A stretch of 64,000 nucleotides of DNA, from positions 9,511-73,510 of the forward strand of contig CAJUMF010000019.1 in NCBI GenBank assembly GCA_910586965.1, in the 5' to 3' direction. How positions within the stretch are numbered: position 1 is the first letter of the stretch; each line of letters begins with the position of its first letter. The notes beneath the pieces are model-generated. The model was given only the letters and a program-made list of their open reading frames with translations. It searched no databases and was not told the DNA's origin. The stretch comes from an uncultured Dorea sp. GTDB lineage: Bacteria; Bacillota; Clostridia; Lachnospirales; Lachnospiraceae. Position numbers and translations under genes: made by a program. Shown piece after piece: positions 49,995 through 58,463 of the stretch.

Positions 49995-50023
49995 AGTGTA
50001 TCATAAGGCACTCTCAATGTCAA
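49995..50023 (-). promoter_or_regulatory. Sigma-A promoter of the TPR-acidic-AAA gene
   Basis: TTGACA (50018-50023), 17-nt spacer, TACACT (49995-50000) on the minus strand, about 50 nt upstream of the start. Confidence 0.75.
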
Positions 50024-50063
50024 AATATACACTTAATAATTACAAAATTCCTATGACCGCGAA

Positions 50064-50096
50064 ACAGCCACCGGAATGTTTTACTCCAATGGCTGT
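50064..50096. terminator. Hairpin downstream of the possible 30-codon gene
   Basis: ACAGCCA/TGGCTGT stem (50064-50070, 50090-50096) with a GGA/TCC inner pair. The U-rich side is on the plus strand (TATATTTTTAT); on the minus strand only TTT follows, so the orientation is unclear. Confidence 0.35.
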
Positions 50097-50284
50097 TATA
50101 TTTTTATATTCAGTTTGATATGCTTCTATGCTAATAATTCGGAGGACTTCTCTGGATTAACCATTCCCGCGCCTTTTAAAAATTCATGTGGTATCTTACT
50201 TCAATATGTTTGCAGATTACAAATCCTTGCTTTTCACCGGTTCTTTCTTCTCCGAATTCTCATCTTTCATTCAATTTTTCCGGC

Positions 50285-50377
50285 TTATCTTTTAATAGAG
50301 GTTAAGGCTTCTCTCCGGGAACTTCCGTCTGCCATACCACTAACATATTGAATTGTTGTCTCTTTTACTGTGTCCAC
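50285..50377 (-). CDS. Possible 30-residue small protein
   Basis: GTG-started frame: the product begins MDTVKETTIQYVSGMADG and ends REALTSIKR. It has GGAAGGGGG about 9 nt upstream and a near-consensus promoter 60 nt upstream, with no other gene in this 600-nt gap to explain that promoter. No family is recognised. The rest of the gap down to the next promoter (50024-50284) holds only one hairpin. It could instead be the 5' part of a small RNA or the remains of a longer gene. Confidence 0.4.
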   Translation of the reverse strand: MDTVKETTIQYVSGMADGSSRREALTSIKR

Positions 50378-50435
50378 TGGAGTAAGCCCCCTTCCTTTTA
50401 TATTTAAAAGATTAACTTCTTTTTTTGATGGTTTA

Positions 50436-50464
50436 ATGATAACACCATCGCTTCTATTTGTCAA
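50436..50464 (-). promoter_or_regulatory. Strong sigma-A promoter with overlapping dyad
   Basis: TTGACA (50459-50464), 17-nt spacer, TATCAT (50436-50441) on the minus strand. GATGGT and ACCATC form an inverted repeat that brackets the -10 box (about 50429-50451), a likely operator. About 180 nt after the beta-propeller gene ends. Confidence 0.78.
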
Positions 50465-50558
50465 CCTTTTTTCTTATTTTTTATATATTTTTATTTTTCT
50501 CCCACCCCTTCCTCTAATTGTCTGATTTCAATATATTATTTTTACAATTCATACAATA

Positions 50559-52568
50559 CTACAAAATCAAATCTCCTGTCTTTTTATAATCCTTAAGTGA
50601 ATAGGCCTCAATCACATTCCCGCATACAATATATAACGAGTCGCCAATATATACTCCTCTGGCAGCCCTTCCGGAACGTCCATTAATTTCTTCCGACAGA
50701 TTACACGAAAATCCCGCTTTCTCGTCATAACTGAACAGATAGTAACGTTCTCCGCCTTCTGTACTCCCGGCAAATCCGATCATATTCCTGTCTGCATCTA
50801 TAAGAGCAGCTTTATAATCATAAGACACATCCGTACTATAGACATTTTTAAGGACAAGCTTATTCTCCTCTTTCACATCCGTATTATCGGAAATATCAAA
50901 CATGCTTAGCTTTACGCCATCCGTGACCTGTGCATCTTCCTCTACATTCATACCAACTCCAAGAAGTTTATCTTTTCCATAAAAATGCAGATAGTCCGAA
51001 AAGCCCGGTATCTTTAACTTACCTAAAATCTTTGGCTTCTTCGGATTCGAAAAATCCACACTGAATAATGGATCCGTCTCCCGGAACGTTACAAAATATC
51101 CAGTATCCCCGAGAAGCCGTGCCGAGTACACTCTCTCATCCTTCGCCAGATTTTTGATCGAGCCAACCGTCTTAAGCTTTCCGTCCAGCACATAGACCGA
51201 ATTCGTCTCCCCCACCGTCACTACAATACGAAGGTATCCTTTGTATTCATCAATAGAAAACGAATCATTAATATAACCCTTGATACTTCCCTGTACTGCT
51301 GATGACAACTTTCCACCCTTATATCCAAGTCTTCGTATAACCGTCTTATCTGTCTCTCCATTATCATTCCATTTCGTCTCATAATAGTAGATATTTTCAT
51401 TGCTTACATATAGGCTCCCACCATCTGTAAATATCGCCTTACTATCCGTCACTTCCGAAGGCTTATCCAGACTGACTGCCGTAACCACCTCATACATACT
51501 CCCGCATTTGAATGGGGGAAGGCTGATATCCTTTTCCCTGATCAGGCCGTCATTTACCATCGGAATAAAGGTACGCGGCTCGTGACTGTCAATATTATTT
51601 CCTACGCTATAATTGCTGAATAAGTAAAGATACCCTCCGGCCAACCTGGATGAACTATAATAACCGCTCTGGGTAATTCTTCCAAGCTCATTAGGTCTCT
51701 TCGGCTCACTGATATCACAAGTTACTGCTTCAACTTTTTCTGACATTCCGCTATTTCCGAGATAAATATATTCTTCATCATAGACGTCCAGCTCTTCTGC
51801 GTCTCCTCCCGCTGTCTTCTTAAGCTGCTGTTCCTCATATACAGCAGCAATATAGACTAGCTTCTTCTCCTTTGGCATCACATATATTTCCTGAATCTGC
51901 TGATTTTTTTTGGCTTTGATCTTCCCGATTTCTTTCAAATCGCCTTTCGTGTCCACAATAGAAATCTGTTCTCCGTTCTCCTTTAGCACATACAGATACC
52001 TTCCATCCGTTTTCACGATATCACCTTCATCTACCCCTTCCTGACGGATATTTGTCTCAGAATATCCGCCGGCACTGACGCCCCCCGTATCCGCTGCGGA
52101 TGCTGCCATATCCTCCGAAACACTTTCTCTCTGCATATCAGATGGAATTGCCTGCTTTGCAACATCTGATTCTGCTGTCTCAAAAAACATTGTTTCCTCG
52201 CGCGCCTGTATATCAAGCTTCGCTTTAATATAAGAATATACCTTTTTATAATTATCCTTTTTTTCCTCTGAGTCCTCACCATCCACATCTTCTTTTATGT
52301 CTTTGGCAAGCTCTGCCACACTTTCCGTCGTGTTTTCAGGAGACATTTTTTTCCCCATGCTTCCCACGATTCCGATTCCCGCTGCCAACACAAGGCACGC
52401 TGCCAATAAACCGCCGATTCGGTAAACTCCCGCACGATTCGGTTTATATTTATTATCCTTTTCCTGCAAAAGCTTTTCAATCTGCCCGGGCTTTAAGCTC
52501 TCCGGCACCTGTACATCTTTGGTTTTCTCTTCTACTTTATTCAGAATATCCTGCTCTCTTCTTTCCAT
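50559..52568 (-). CDS. Membrane-anchored beta-propeller protein, probable anti-sigma partner
   Basis: A 669-residue protein. Residues 1-47 are charged and cytoplasmic, one helix follows (IGGLLAACLVLAAGIGIVG, about 51-70), and the rest is external. The segment YSETNIRQEGVDEGDIVKTDGRYLYVL is the signature of the Beta_propel family (PF09826), followed by propeller blades up to the C-terminus. It lies 15 nt after an ECF sigma gene, in the usual place of an anti-sigma factor, so the short cytoplasmic part may bind the sigma factor while the propeller senses an outside signal. No zinc-finger motif is present. This is inference from layout. Confidence 0.85.
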   Translation of the reverse strand: MERREQDILNKVEEKTKDVQVPESLKPGQIEKLLQEKDNKYKPNRAGVYRIGGLLAACLVLAAGIGIVGSMGKKMSPENTTESVAELAKDIKEDVDGEDSEEKKDNYKKVYSYIKAKLDIQAREETMFFETAESDVAKQAIPSDMQRESVSEDMAASAADTGGVSAGGYSETNIRQEGVDEGDIVKTDGRYLYVLKENGEQISIVDTKGDLKEIGKIKAKKNQQIQEIYVMPKEKKLVYIAAVYEEQQLKKTAGGDAEELDVYDEEYIYLGNSGMSEKVEAVTCDISEPKRPNELGRITQSGYYSSSRLAGGYLYLFSNYSVGNNIDSHEPRTFIPMVNDGLIREKDISLPPFKCGSMYEVVTAVSLDKPSEVTDSKAIFTDGGSLYVSNENIYYYETKWNDNGETDKTVIRRLGYKGGKLSSAVQGSIKGYINDSFSIDEYKGYLRIVVTVGETNSVYVLDGKLKTVGSIKNLAKDERVYSARLLGDTGYFVTFRETDPLFSVDFSNPKKPKILGKLKIPGFSDYLHFYGKDKLLGVGMNVEEDAQVTDGVKLSMFDISDNTDVKEENKLVLKNVYSTDVSYDYKAALIDADRNMIGFAGSTEGGERYYLFSYDEKAGFSCNLSEEINGRSGRAARGVYIGDSLYIVCGNVIEAYSLKDYKKTGDLIL

Positions 52569-52583
52569 AAAGATACCCCTTTC

Positions 52584-53069
52584 CTACTCCAATATATATT
52601 CCATCTTTTCTAACGCACGGCTCCTCTTTGAACGCACAGTATTAGGATTCAGATTCAACGCACTTCCGATTTCCTTACTGTTATATCCGCCAAAGACAGA
52701 GAGCGCTACAATTTCCTGCTCCTCTGACGACAATACGAGGAAAGCTTTTTTCACATCTAAAGCAATTCCATAATCCAGAGTTTCCTTAGAAATCCCTGAG
52801 AGGCTTTCTACCCCACCTTCTTCCCTTTTTTGTCTGACTCCGGATTCCTTTAACTTTTTCCTGCATGTATTTGCCAGAATCGTGAACATCCAACTTTTAA
52901 ATGCTGTTTCTTTTTGCAGCTTGCGAATATTTTCATATGCCGTAAGCACAGACTCGCTCACTGCATCTTCTGCATCCTGCACATTTTTCATCCTGCACAG
53001 CGCAAAACGGTACATATCTTTATATATCCCTTCGTACATCTGCGCAAACTTTTTCGCATCACATCTCAT
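52584..53069 (-). CDS. ECF-type RNA polymerase sigma factor
   Basis: A 161-residue sigma factor. Region 2: YKDMYRFALCRMKNVQDAEDAVSESVLTAYENI, then FKSWMFTILANTCRKKL. Region 4: LSSEEQEIVALSVFGGYNSKEIGSALNLNPNTVRSKRSRAL. The start at 53069 has GGGAGGAAAGG upstream; ten further in-frame codons are less likely. It is followed by the beta-propeller membrane protein. It differs clearly from the ECF factor at 6788-7291. Confidence 0.92.
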   Translation of the reverse strand: MRCDAKKFAQMYEGIYKDMYRFALCRMKNVQDAEDAVSESVLTAYENIRKLQKETAFKSWMFTILANTCRKKLKESGVRQKREEGGVESLSGISKETLDYGIALDVKKAFLVLSSEEQEIVALSVFGGYNSKEIGSALNLNPNTVRSKRSRALEKMEYILE

Positions 53070-53117
53070 ATCCTTTCCTCCCTGATATGGTATCGGCACC
53101 GACTAACTGTATATATA

Positions 53118-53147
53118 TAAGAGTAAAAAAAACATCCATCTGTTGCA
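53118..53147 (-). promoter_or_regulatory. Possible ECF-type promoter of the second sigma operon
   Basis: TGCAAC (53142-53147) and CTCTTA (53118-53123) 18 nt apart on the minus strand, with a run of eight T in the spacer. The AAC-type -35 is usual for ECF factors; the -10 is not well matched. Confidence 0.4.
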
Positions 53148-53149
53148 TT

Positions 53150-53194
53150 AAAAATACAAAACAGGCATTAAAAACCTTATTTTTCAATGCCTGT
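53150..53194 (-). terminator. Intrinsic terminator after the Rpn gene
   Basis: ACAGGCATT/AATGCCTGT stem (53161-53169, 53186-53194), followed on the minus strand by TTTGTATTTTTAA. Confidence 0.75.
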
Positions 53195-53225
53195 AATTCC
53201 ACATATGACTTTGCAATTGCCCTGC

Positions 53226-54257
53226 CTACAATCCCACTGCCTCCTGCACCATATCAAGCGGAAACTCCAAAAGTTCCGCCACCTGCTTTTCATCCTTTAA
53301 CTTCGCATACAGTTTGCGAATCATATCTTCCCTGGTCTGCCGCTCCACTTGCCCTGTCACTTGTTGTGTCACCTGCTCCGTCACTTCCTGTGTCACCTGT
53401 TGTGTCACCTGCTCCGTCACTTGTTGTGTCACCTGCTCCGTCACTCTTTTTGTTATCTTCTCCGTCAACTCTGCCTCAAGAATATCCGCCTCTAATATAA
53501 GACCCTCATCCATCATATCATTCAGACCTCCTTCAATAAACTCCTCATAGTGAGAATATAGATGATTATATAATTTCTGAATCAAACTGCGGAGTTTATT
53601 CGCATCTGCTGATGTAATATTCTCAAGCGCCTGATTCTCATTGATCACATTAAGTATATCATCAAGAATCAGCGTCTGCAATAATTTCATATTTTCCGGG
53701 GTTCGTTTCTTTTCGATACTGTCGCGCAGTTTCAGTATCATAAACGGGATAAGTATTACCATATTTTTACTGCTTAGTTCTTCGGTGGTATGTTCTAAGA
53801 GCTTAAAGACCGGAACACAGTATGTAAATGTACCTTGTGTTCCAAAATCAAGGAGGATTTCCCTGGTGTCAGAAATATTTTCATGATTGTACAGATAGAT
53901 GATCCTTGGTTCCGGAAAATGTAAGATATCCGCATCATTTCTTGATTTCAGCGCATGACCGTAACTATAATCGAACACGCGGAACTCTATCTCCTCATCC
54001 CGGTACATCTGAGCCTCCATATGGTATGAATGAGAAGAATTGACTGTAACAATCGTATCCGCCAGTGTCTTCTTCAAATGGTCGTCATGATGTTCCGTCC
54101 AATTATAGGTTATCGTACTGTCCGGAGGGTAGTCTGTCCCAAACAGACCATTGATCAGCCCGATAACGGCACGAGCCGAGAGGGTCAGTATCTTCTTAAA
54201 CATACGGTCATAAATATGTACGATTCTATCGCTGCTGCCTGTAGTTTCTTTTTTCAT
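53226..54257 (-). CDS. Rpn family recombination-promoting nuclease (PD-(D/E)XK)
   Basis: A 343-residue protein of the Rpn/transposase_31 type. The N-terminal 60 residues (IVHIYDRMFKKILTLSARAVIGLINGLFG) are typical. A nuclease core is suggested by ADTIVTVNSSHSYHMEAQMYRDEE, with Asp and the Glu-x-Gln pair. Residues about 268-305 are tetrapeptide repeats V-T-E/Q-Q that should form an amphipathic helix, and a C-terminal segment (LYAKLKDEKQVAELLEFPLDMV) resembles the usual ending of these proteins. E. coli RpnA is a DNA endonuclease that raises RecA-independent recombination. No terminal inverted repeats or partner transposase are seen. Confidence 0.87.
   Translation of the reverse strand: MKKETTGSSDRIVHIYDRMFKKILTLSARAVIGLINGLFGTDYPPDSTITYNWTEHHDDHLKKTLADTIVTVNSSHSYHMEAQMYRDEEIEFRVFDYSYGHALKSRNDADILHFPEPRIIYLYNHENISDTREILLDFGTQGTFTYCVPVFKLLEHTTEELSSKNMVILIPFMILKLRDSIEKKRTPENMKLLQTLILDDILNVINENQALENITSADANKLRSLIQKLYNHLYSHYEEFIEGGLNDMMDEGLILEADILEAELTEKITKRVTEQVTQQVTEQVTQQVTQEVTEQVTQQVTGQVERQTREDMIRKLYAKLKDEKQVAELLEFPLDMVQEAVGL
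53356..53451 (-). repeat. Eight 12-bp tandem repeats in the Rpn gene
   Basis: Consecutive 12-bp units GTCACYTGYTSY on the plus strand, each coding for four residues (V-T-E/Q-Q). Adjacent pairs also form a 24-bp period. The unit length keeps the frame, so copy number could vary without breaking the gene. Confidence 0.85.
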
Positions 54258-54270
54258 ACGCAGTTCACCT

Positions 54271-54290
54271 GCACAGAGTTTCTTCTGTGC
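54271..54290. repeat. Small hairpin in the Rpn leader
   Basis: GCACAGA/TCTGTGC stem with a 6-nt loop, directly beside the larger hairpin at 54293-54339 and 13 nt upstream of the Rpn start. Confidence 0.7.
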
Positions 54291-54292
54291 TT

Positions 54293-54339
54293 ACCCTCAG
54301 TGTACAAAGGAACCGTGTGTTCCTTTGTACACTGAGGGT
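54293..54339. repeat. 21-bp perfect inverted repeat upstream of the Rpn gene
   Basis: Left arm 54293-54313 and right arm 54319-54339 pair without mismatch around a 5-nt loop CGTGT. Each arm begins ACCCTCAGTG and has the core TGTACAAAGG. It is too long and lacks a T tract for an ordinary terminator. The stretch 54340-54569 next to it shows no gene or site. Confidence 0.85.
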
Positions 54340-54569
54340 TCCTTTCTCTCAAATATAAATCTTACTTCCTGCAATACAAATGATAAACAATCAGACATTC
54401 ACCATAGCAATCACCCTCTTTACAAAATATTACAATCCGGGTACACATGAAAGAAAACTTCAAACAAATATACCGACAGTCCAAAAATGGACGAAAGAAT
54501 TGATAAATCCCGTGACAGGATTTATGAATTGCTGCTATCATAACACAGAATGAATAAATGTGCAACAAC

Positions 54570-54618
54570 CAAAATTAAAGAACATATATTTCCCTGCTGG
54601 GTCTTATATGTTCTTTAA
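54570..54618 (-). terminator. Intrinsic terminator after the hydratase gene
   Basis: TTAAAGAACATATA/TATATGTTCTTTAA 14-bp perfect stem (54575-54588, 54605-54618), followed on the minus strand by TTTT. Confidence 0.75.
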
Positions 54619-54656
54619 CATTAAGAATCGATATCCTCTTTTAGCAATTCATTCCT

Positions 54657-56936
54657 CTATCCCCGGTAATAATTGATCAGGCATCCTTTCAGGATAATCT
54701 CACGCTCGGCATCGGTCATATCGCCAAGCTTTAAGGTAATTTCCCTAAGCGTATCCCCGACAACATATGCCTTAAGCTCTGCCGCTTTCTCTTCCACTGC
54801 CTTCCGCACTTCCGGCACAAAGATGTAGTCGCCGTTCTTAAAGCTGAGCGCTGTGTGTTCCTCCTCTGTGATGAAAGGGAGCATACCCCAGTTGATCAGG
54901 TTGGAGCGGTAACGCTTTGTGGCGTACTCGTTGGCAATATTCGCCCAGCCGCCAAGCACCTTCTGGCAGGACGCCGCCTGCTCTCTTGCCGAGCCGTCGC
55001 CTGGTTTCACCGCAAAGATGGTGCTGCCGATGCCAAGGTTTGTCCGGTCTATCTCTGTATAGGTCTCTGTAATCTTCCCAATCACCGGCTTTAATTCCTC
55101 GAGCGCCTCTGCCGGGCATTGCTCCGCCTCGATAGCCTTCTGCGCCTTCTGCACTTCCTTTGCCCTGCCTACATACGCCGGGTCTTTTCTTGACAGCGCG
55201 AATTCCGAAAGCCCCAGCGGGTTCGAGCGGTAGGAGGAAGTCTCTCCTGAAGGAATCAGCTCGTCCGTCGTCGTAACCGGGTCGTGAATCTCGGATACCA
55301 CCTTCAGCAGGAGATTCTCCGGCAGTGCCGGCATCGCCGGCCAGTCCTTGATATTCGGCCCGAACCGCACTTCCACCGCCGGGTCTGCCTCGCCGTGGCT
55401 GTCAAACACGCGGTTCGCATATATCTTTTCATCAAAATGATATTTCTTCCCTGTATACTCTACATCCATCGCCGTCGCCGGTGTAAGGAATCCCTTATTC
55501 GCCGCCGTCGCCGCAATCGAGCGCGCGTCCATAAGGGCAACGGAAGAAATCTGTCCGTTCTGTAGTTTCGAGCCCTCCCGGTTCGGGAAGTTCCTCGTAG
55601 AGTGCCTGATGGAAAATGCGTTGTTCGCCGGAGTATCCCCCGCACCAAAGCAAGGCCCGCAGAACGCCGTCTTCACGATGGTTCCCGCCTCCATCAAGTC
55701 CGCAACCGCACCGTTTTTCACCAGCTCCATATAAATCGGCGTGCTCGCAGGATACACGCTGAAGGTAAATTCATCCGCACCGATATAGCGGCCCTTTATG
55801 ATATCCGCCGCCGCGCAGATATTTTCAAAGCCGCCGCCCGCGCAGCCTGCGATAAGCCCCTGGTCAACATAGAGCTTTCCGCCGCGGACCTTATCCTGAA
55901 GAGAGTATTCCACCGCGCCGTCAAGGCTGACTAACGCTTTCTGCTCCACATCTTGGAGGATGTCCGTGAGATTTTCATTTACCTCGTCGATGGTATATAC
56001 ATTAGACGGATGGAAGGGCATCGCAATCATCGGCCTGATTTCGCTTAAGTTCACATATACCATACCGTCATAGTAAGCCACTGCTCCCGGGTTTAACTCC
56101 TTATAATCCTCCGGCCGCTTGTGGATTTCGTAAAACTCCTTTATCGTATCATCTGTTTTCCAGATAGAGGAAAGGCAGGTCGTCTCAGTCGTCATCACAT
56201 CGATGCCGATACGGAAGTCCGCGCTCAGCTTGTCAACGCCCGGTCCCACGAACTCCATCACCTTGTTGTTCACATAGCCATTCCCAAAAGTCGCCCCGAT
56301 AATGGCAAGGGCTACGTCCTGGGGGCCTACCCCCTTCATCGGCTCGCCGTCCAGATAGATTGCCACTACTTCCGGCATCTTGATATCGTAAGTCTTATTT
56401 AAGAGCTGCTTTACAAGCTCCGGTCCGCCCTCGCCCATGGCCATGGTGCCAAGCGCGCCGTACCGGGTGTGGCTGTCCGATCCGAGGATCATCTTGCCGC
56501 CGCCCGCAAGCATCTCCCTTGCAAACTGGTGGATGACCGCCTGATGAGGCGGGACATAGACTCCGCCGTACTTTTTCGCACAGCTAAGCCCAAACATGTG
56601 GTCGTCCTCGTTGATTGTGCCGCCCACCGCGCACAGGGAATTGTGGCAGTTTGTCAGCACATAGGGAATCGGGAATTTCTCAAGCCCTGACGCCCTTGCC
56701 GTCTGGATGATGCCCACGAATGTAATATCGTGGGAAGTTAATTTATCAAACTTAATCTGGAGCCTGTCCATATTTCCTGAAGTATTATGTTCTTTTAAAA
56801 TGCGGTAGCCGATTGTCTGCTCTGCGGCCTCGGCTTTTGAAATCTCCTGCCCCGTCTTTGCCTTTACTTCCTCCGAAGATTCTGCAATCTCCGTTCCGTT
56901 TATCAGATATACGCCTTTGTCATAAAGCTTTACCAT
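54657..56936 (-). CDS. Aconitase-superfamily hydratase (YbhJ-like)
   Basis: A 759-residue cytoplasmic enzyme with the aconitase fold. Iron-sulfur cysteine regions are visible: YVLTNCHNSLC, LIAGCAGGG and TAFCGPCFGAGDTPANN. GSDSHTRYGALGTMAMGEGG and the swivel-domain segment NPLGLSEFALSRKDP with YRSN support the superfamily. Length and sequence style fit the YbhJ-like putative hydratases rather than citrate-cycle aconitase. No citrate synthase or isocitrate dehydrogenase gene is near. The substrate is unknown. Its codons are more GC-rich than those of the flanking Rpn gene. Confidence 0.85.
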   Translation of the reverse strand: MVKLYDKGVYLINGTEIAESSEEVKAKTGQEISKAEAAEQTIGYRILKEHNTSGNMDRLQIKFDKLTSHDITFVGIIQTARASGLEKFPIPYVLTNCHNSLCAVGGTINEDDHMFGLSCAKKYGGVYVPPHQAVIHQFAREMLAGGGKMILGSDSHTRYGALGTMAMGEGGPELVKQLLNKTYDIKMPEVVAIYLDGEPMKGVGPQDVALAIIGATFGNGYVNNKVMEFVGPGVDKLSADFRIGIDVMTTETTCLSSIWKTDDTIKEFYEIHKRPEDYKELNPGAVAYYDGMVYVNLSEIRPMIAMPFHPSNVYTIDEVNENLTDILQDVEQKALVSLDGAVEYSLQDKVRGGKLYVDQGLIAGCAGGGFENICAAADIIKGRYIGADEFTFSVYPASTPIYMELVKNGAVADLMEAGTIVKTAFCGPCFGAGDTPANNAFSIRHSTRNFPNREGSKLQNGQISSVALMDARSIAATAANKGFLTPATAMDVEYTGKKYHFDEKIYANRVFDSHGEADPAVEVRFGPNIKDWPAMPALPENLLLKVVSEIHDPVTTTDELIPSGETSSYRSNPLGLSEFALSRKDPAYVGRAKEVQKAQKAIEAEQCPAEALEELKPVIGKITETYTEIDRTNLGIGSTIFAVKPGDGSAREQAASCQKVLGGWANIANEYATKRYRSNLINWGMLPFITEEEHTALSFKNGDYIFVPEVRKAVEEKAAELKAYVVGDTLREITLKLGDMTDAEREIILKGCLINYYRG

Positions 56937-56996
56937 GTTACCTAATTCCTCCTGTCTCCTGACTTCTCTATTCTTATCCTTCTTTTTACATCACCC

Positions 56997-57024
56997 ATTT
57001 TATCACATTTTCTTTATATTACAA
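56997..57024 (-). promoter_or_regulatory. Candidate promoter of the hydratase gene
   Basis: TTGTAA (57019-57024), 16-nt spacer, TAAAAT (56997-57002) with an extended TG before the -10, on the minus strand. Confidence 0.65.
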
Positions 57025-57118
57025 TAGCGCTGCGGCGGGTTTTACAGAAGTTGCATCACTTATCCTCCAAAATACACCTGAGATCTGCTTGATTTCCAAC
57101 TCCCATTACCAATCCCGA

Positions 57119-58276
57119 TCACAGAAAGGGCTGTATCTTGAACAGAAAAGACAAGCGGGAGATTGTATTGCTGTCAGTCAGATCCATCCCTGTCAACTCT
57201 TCAATTTTATTAATTCTATAGATCAAGGTATTACGGTGCAGGAACAGCCTGTCTGCAGTATTCACTTTAGAACCCAGCGATGCCGTCAGAACAGATAATG
57301 TTTCCATCAGATTACTCTTATGACGCCGATCATGATCACGTAAAGCCGAAAATGTCTCATCCAGACATTTCTGGAGCCTTGCATTTCCTTTGAAATCCAG
57401 AAGCACCTGTTCCAGCCGGAAATCTTTGATCTGGAACGCCGTCTTATCAGATTTTTCAATAACCCCGATCTTTACCGCCTCCAATGCATCCTGAAATCCC
57501 TGGCGAAGACCGATATAAGATTCCACCCTGTCCGAAATACCGGCACAGACTGTCAAGCCAAACTGCTGACGGATATAAGCGCAGACCTGCGTACATACAT
57601 CCGTCAGCATATCATCCTTATATATATCCGAAAGAATCACAGGCACATTGTCATTACCCGGCAGCAAAATGTATCTTTCCAGTTTATCCGAAAAATAGCA
57701 GAGACTTTTTTTGAGGATTTCTTCATTGTAGTTACAAGAACGCTGTTTGTTCTCAATATGAAATAACAGCAGGCGAAAGGGAAGCTTTGGCCATCTTATG
57801 GGCTGTATCCTGAGCTTTGCTTCTTCTTCCGTGCGAATAGCCCCATTCATGAGATCAATGAAAAAATAATTGCTCTGTAACTGCGTATCCTGTTCACTGT
57901 AGATAAGATTCATCAGCGGGACAAAAAGCTCCGACGCCGGAACCCCGTCAGGCACTACAATGATTGGAAATCCCAGCTCCTCCGCAGCCATTATGACATC
58001 GGCACTGATTTCCCCGATAAATTTAGTCTTAATCGCAAGCGCAGCACATCCGGCATGATGCAGATCTAAAACAAGCTGCATTACGGCATTCGGTAAATTT
58101 CTGATCGAATACCCTGTCGTGATCATAAAGAGATGCGGACGAAGCCATGGTTTGATATCAGGGACTTCCATGCCGTCAGCGTAAAGAACGATATTATAGA
58201 TGCCCCGGCTTCCGGCGATCAACCGGCAGTCCTTATAGGCCGGAAGCTCAAGGACATCTTTTATGGTAACAGACAT
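57119..58276 (-). CDS. PucR family transcriptional regulator
   Basis: A 385-residue regulator. The N-terminal PucR domain begins MSVTIKDVLELPAYKDCRLIAG and includes ADGMEVPDIKPWLRPHLFMITTGYS. A GGDEF-like middle follows. The C-terminal PucR helix-turn-helix has VNTADRLFLHRNTLIYRINKIEELTGMDL. ATG at 58276 has AAGGAGG upstream. It is divergent from DUF1177-YfcC-M20 with 187 nt between, so it most likely controls them. PucR proteins often govern purine or amino-acid/peptide catabolism; the inducer here is unknown. Confidence 0.9.
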   Translation of the reverse strand: MSVTIKDVLELPAYKDCRLIAGSRGIYNIVLYADGMEVPDIKPWLRPHLFMITTGYSIRNLPNAVMQLVLDLHHAGCAALAIKTKFIGEISADVIMAAEELGFPIIVVPDGVPASELFVPLMNLIYSEQDTQLQSNYFFIDLMNGAIRTEEEAKLRIQPIRWPKLPFRLLLFHIENKQRSCNYNEEILKKSLCYFSDKLERYILLPGNDNVPVILSDIYKDDMLTDVCTQVCAYIRQQFGLTVCAGISDRVESYIGLRQGFQDALEAVKIGVIEKSDKTAFQIKDFRLEQVLLDFKGNARLQKCLDETFSALRDHDRRHKSNLMETLSVLTASLGSKVNTADRLFLHRNTLIYRINKIEELTGMDLTDSNTISRLSFLFKIQPFL

Positions 58277-58358
58277 GAGCAAATACCTCCTTCTGAAATA
58301 TATTTTAACATTTCAGACGATAAAACGGAATAAAAAATAAAGATTTCCAGGAAATATA

Positions 58359-58373
58359 TGTGCAAAACGCACA
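58359..58373. promoter_or_regulatory. Candidate operator in the PucR/DUF1177 divergent region
   Basis: TGTGC-AAAAC-GCACA, a perfect 5-bp inverted repeat with 5-nt spacer, about 33 nt upstream of the likely -35 of the DUF1177 operon, where an activator could bind. Confidence 0.5.
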
Positions 58374-58405
58374 AAAAGAAAAGATGGTTTCAGATTTTAT
58401 GAATG

Positions 58406-58434
58406 TAGACCCGCCTTATTCAACGATTTAAAAT
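58406..58434 (+). promoter_or_regulatory. Candidate promoter of the DUF1177-YfcC-M20 operon
   Basis: TAGACC (58406-58411), 17-nt spacer, TAAAAT (58429-58434). Weak -35, as expected for an activated promoter. Confidence 0.55.
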
Positions 58435-58463
58435 ATGAAGAAAAGAGAGTAAGGAGGAGAGAA

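Noticed and set aside
50076..50351. 91-codon frame on the plus strand in the gap after the AAA gene
   Set aside because: No Shine-Dalgarno or promoter on that strand, and it overlaps the better supported minus-strand 30-codon frame.
53356..53451. Regular short repeats that might suggest a CRISPR array
   Set aside because: Units are contiguous 12-bp coding repeats inside the Rpn gene with no spacers; no cas gene nearby.
53226..54339. Rpn gene plus hairpins as a complete mobile element
   Set aside because: No terminal inverted repeats on both sides, no target-site duplication and no second transposase gene could be found.
54657..56936. Citrate-cycle aconitase
   Set aside because: The sequence style is that of YbhJ-like hydratases and no other citrate-cycle gene is nearby.
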